DNA of 64,000 nucleotides from Acidobacteriaceae bacterium. GTDB taxonomy: Bacteria > Acidobacteriota > Terriglobia > Terriglobales > Acidobacteriaceae. The translations under genes and the position numbers were made by a program. This document shows positions 63,294 through 64,000 of this stretch, one piece after another. The notes under the pieces are model-generated. The model saw only the letters and a list, made by a program, of their open reading frames with translations. It searched no databases and was not told the DNA's origin. Location of the stretch: NCBI GenBank assembly GCA_027449965.1, contig DAIDKP010000007.1, forward strand, positions 1 to 64,000, in the 5' to 3' direction. The stretch's first letter is position 1; each line of letters begins with the position of its first letter.

Positions 63294-64000
63294 TCAGCCC
63301 GCTGTGCCGCCCACGGTCATCCGGTCCAGCTTGATCGTCGGCATGCCCACGCCGACGGGCACCGACTGCCCCGCCTTGCCGCAGGTGCCAATGCCTTCGT
63401 CCAGCCGCAGGTCGTGACCCACCATCGAGACGTAGCGCAGCGCCTCCGGCCCATTGCCAATCAGCGTCGCATCGCGCACCGGAGCGGTAATCTTTCCATC
63501 TTCGATCAGGTAAGCTTCCGAGGCGGAGAAGACAAACTTCCCGTTCGTGATGTCCACCTGTCCACCGCCAAAGTTGACCGCATACAGGCCGCGCTTCACG
63601 CTGCGCAGGATCTCTTCCGGTTCATCCTGTCCAGCCAGCATATACGTGTTCGTCATGCGCGGCATGGGGATGCACTGGTAGCTTTCGCGCCGTCCGGAGC
63701 CGGTGTTGGCCGCGCCAGTCAGCCGCGCTGAGAGTTTGTCTGTCAGGTAGCCGCGCAGGATTCCGCCTTCGATCAGCACCGTCTCCTGCGTCGCCGATCC
63801 TTCGTCGTCCACATTGAGCGAGCCGCGCCGCCCGGCCATCGTTCCGTTGTCCACCACGGTCACCTTGCTGCTGGCCACCTGCTGGCCAATCAGCCCGGAA
63901 AACGCCGACGTGCCTTTGCGATTGAAGTCTGCTTCGAGGCCGTGGCCCACAGCTTCGTGCAGCAGAATTCCCGGCCATCCCGGACCCAGCACCACTTCCA
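63294..64000 (-). CDS. tldD: TldD/PmbA-family metallopeptidase, C-terminal part (cut by window edge)
   Basis: The gene enters from beyond position 64000 and ends at 63294, leaving about 235 residues. The metal site is [20 protein letters not shown] (HExxxH). TldD markers follow: [53 protein letters not shown] with the second-shell residues, and [20 protein letters not shown]. TldD works with PmbA/TldE as a heterodimer to cleave unfolded peptides such as microcin precursors; the partner gene is not in the window. It converges with the CRTAC1 gene with a 9-bp gap. Confidence 0.93.
   Translation of the reverse strand, partial: EVVLGPGWPGILLHEAVGHGLEADFNRKGTSAFSGLIGQQVASSKVTVVDNGTMAGRRGSLNVDDEGSATQETVLIEGGILRGYLTDKLSARLTGAANTGSGRRESYQCIPMPRMTNTYMLAGQDEPEEILRSVKRGLYAVNFGGGQVDITNGKFVFSASEAYLIEDGKITAPVRDATLIGNGPEALRYVSMVGHDLRLDEGIGTCGKAGQSVPVGVGMPTIKLDRMTVGGTAG

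Noticed and set aside
1-64000. CRISPR array, prophage or integrated element at tRNA-Leu
   Set aside because: No spaced identical repeats, no structural phage genes and no repeat of the tRNA 3' end were seen.

Overview
The window looks like a chromosomal segment of a GC-rich soil or acidic-habitat bacterium, most likely an acidobacterium (Acidobacteriota, Terriglobia). I base this on the gene mix rather than a marker gene. It holds Tat-exported sulfatase, lactonase and CRTAC1/UnbV proteins, a tricorn-like protease, a prolyl oligopeptidase, an HpnI-type hopanoid glycosyltransferase, a HemD-GAF-ANTAR regulator and many RND pumps. There is no phage block, plasmid origin or CRISPR array.

Layout. 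1-3025: the end of an IS3-family element, then a Tat-exported Cys-type sulfatase and its radical-SAM maturase as a two-gene operon on the minus strand. 3158-6101: a mobile-element graveyard. A complete 2296-bp IS1-family element (26-bp terminal inverted repeats, 8-bp target duplication, two passenger genes) sits in the 3' end of a decayed DUF4143-type ATPase gene, followed by scraps of an IS3 orfA and a tyrosine-recombinase integrase. 6425-9964: fosmidomycin-resistance-type exporter, ribosomal protein L28, ICMT-like methyltransferase, PfkB kinase. 10052-12765: a nitrate-assimilation remnant (a NirA N-terminus abutting a CysJ C-terminus, both broken) beside an intact HemD-GAF-ANTAR regulator. 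13530-18844: tRNA-Leu(CAG), OsmC, an unknown protein and a tricorn-like protease.

19088-30301: two MacB/FtsX permeases without an ATPase, a prolyl oligopeptidase, an HpnI-Rieske oxygenase pair, a GH57/DUF3536 glycosidase and a Tat lactonase. 30405-44509: two divergent RND efflux operons, one OMF-MFP-RND on the minus strand and one MdtABC-like (MFP-RND-RND) on the plus strand, separated by 402 bp. 44649-54000: dGTPase, sugar-binding lipoprotein, a large TPR protein, PurH, rhomboid protease, an XRE regulator and a membrane-anchored winged-helix-like protein with GTATCATAC palindromes upstream. 54610-64000: periplasmic trehalase, a DHA2 exporter, a glycogen-debranching-like (alpha/alpha)6 hydrolase, a CRTAC1 protein and the C-terminal part of TldD.

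Several starts are non-ATG (TTG or GTG) and were chosen from ribosome-binding sites or family alignment remembered from general knowledge; no database search was possible. The best leads are the passenger-carrying IS1-family element, the decayed nitrate locus with its surviving antiterminator-type regulator, the HpnI-Rieske pair, and several palindromic operator candidates.
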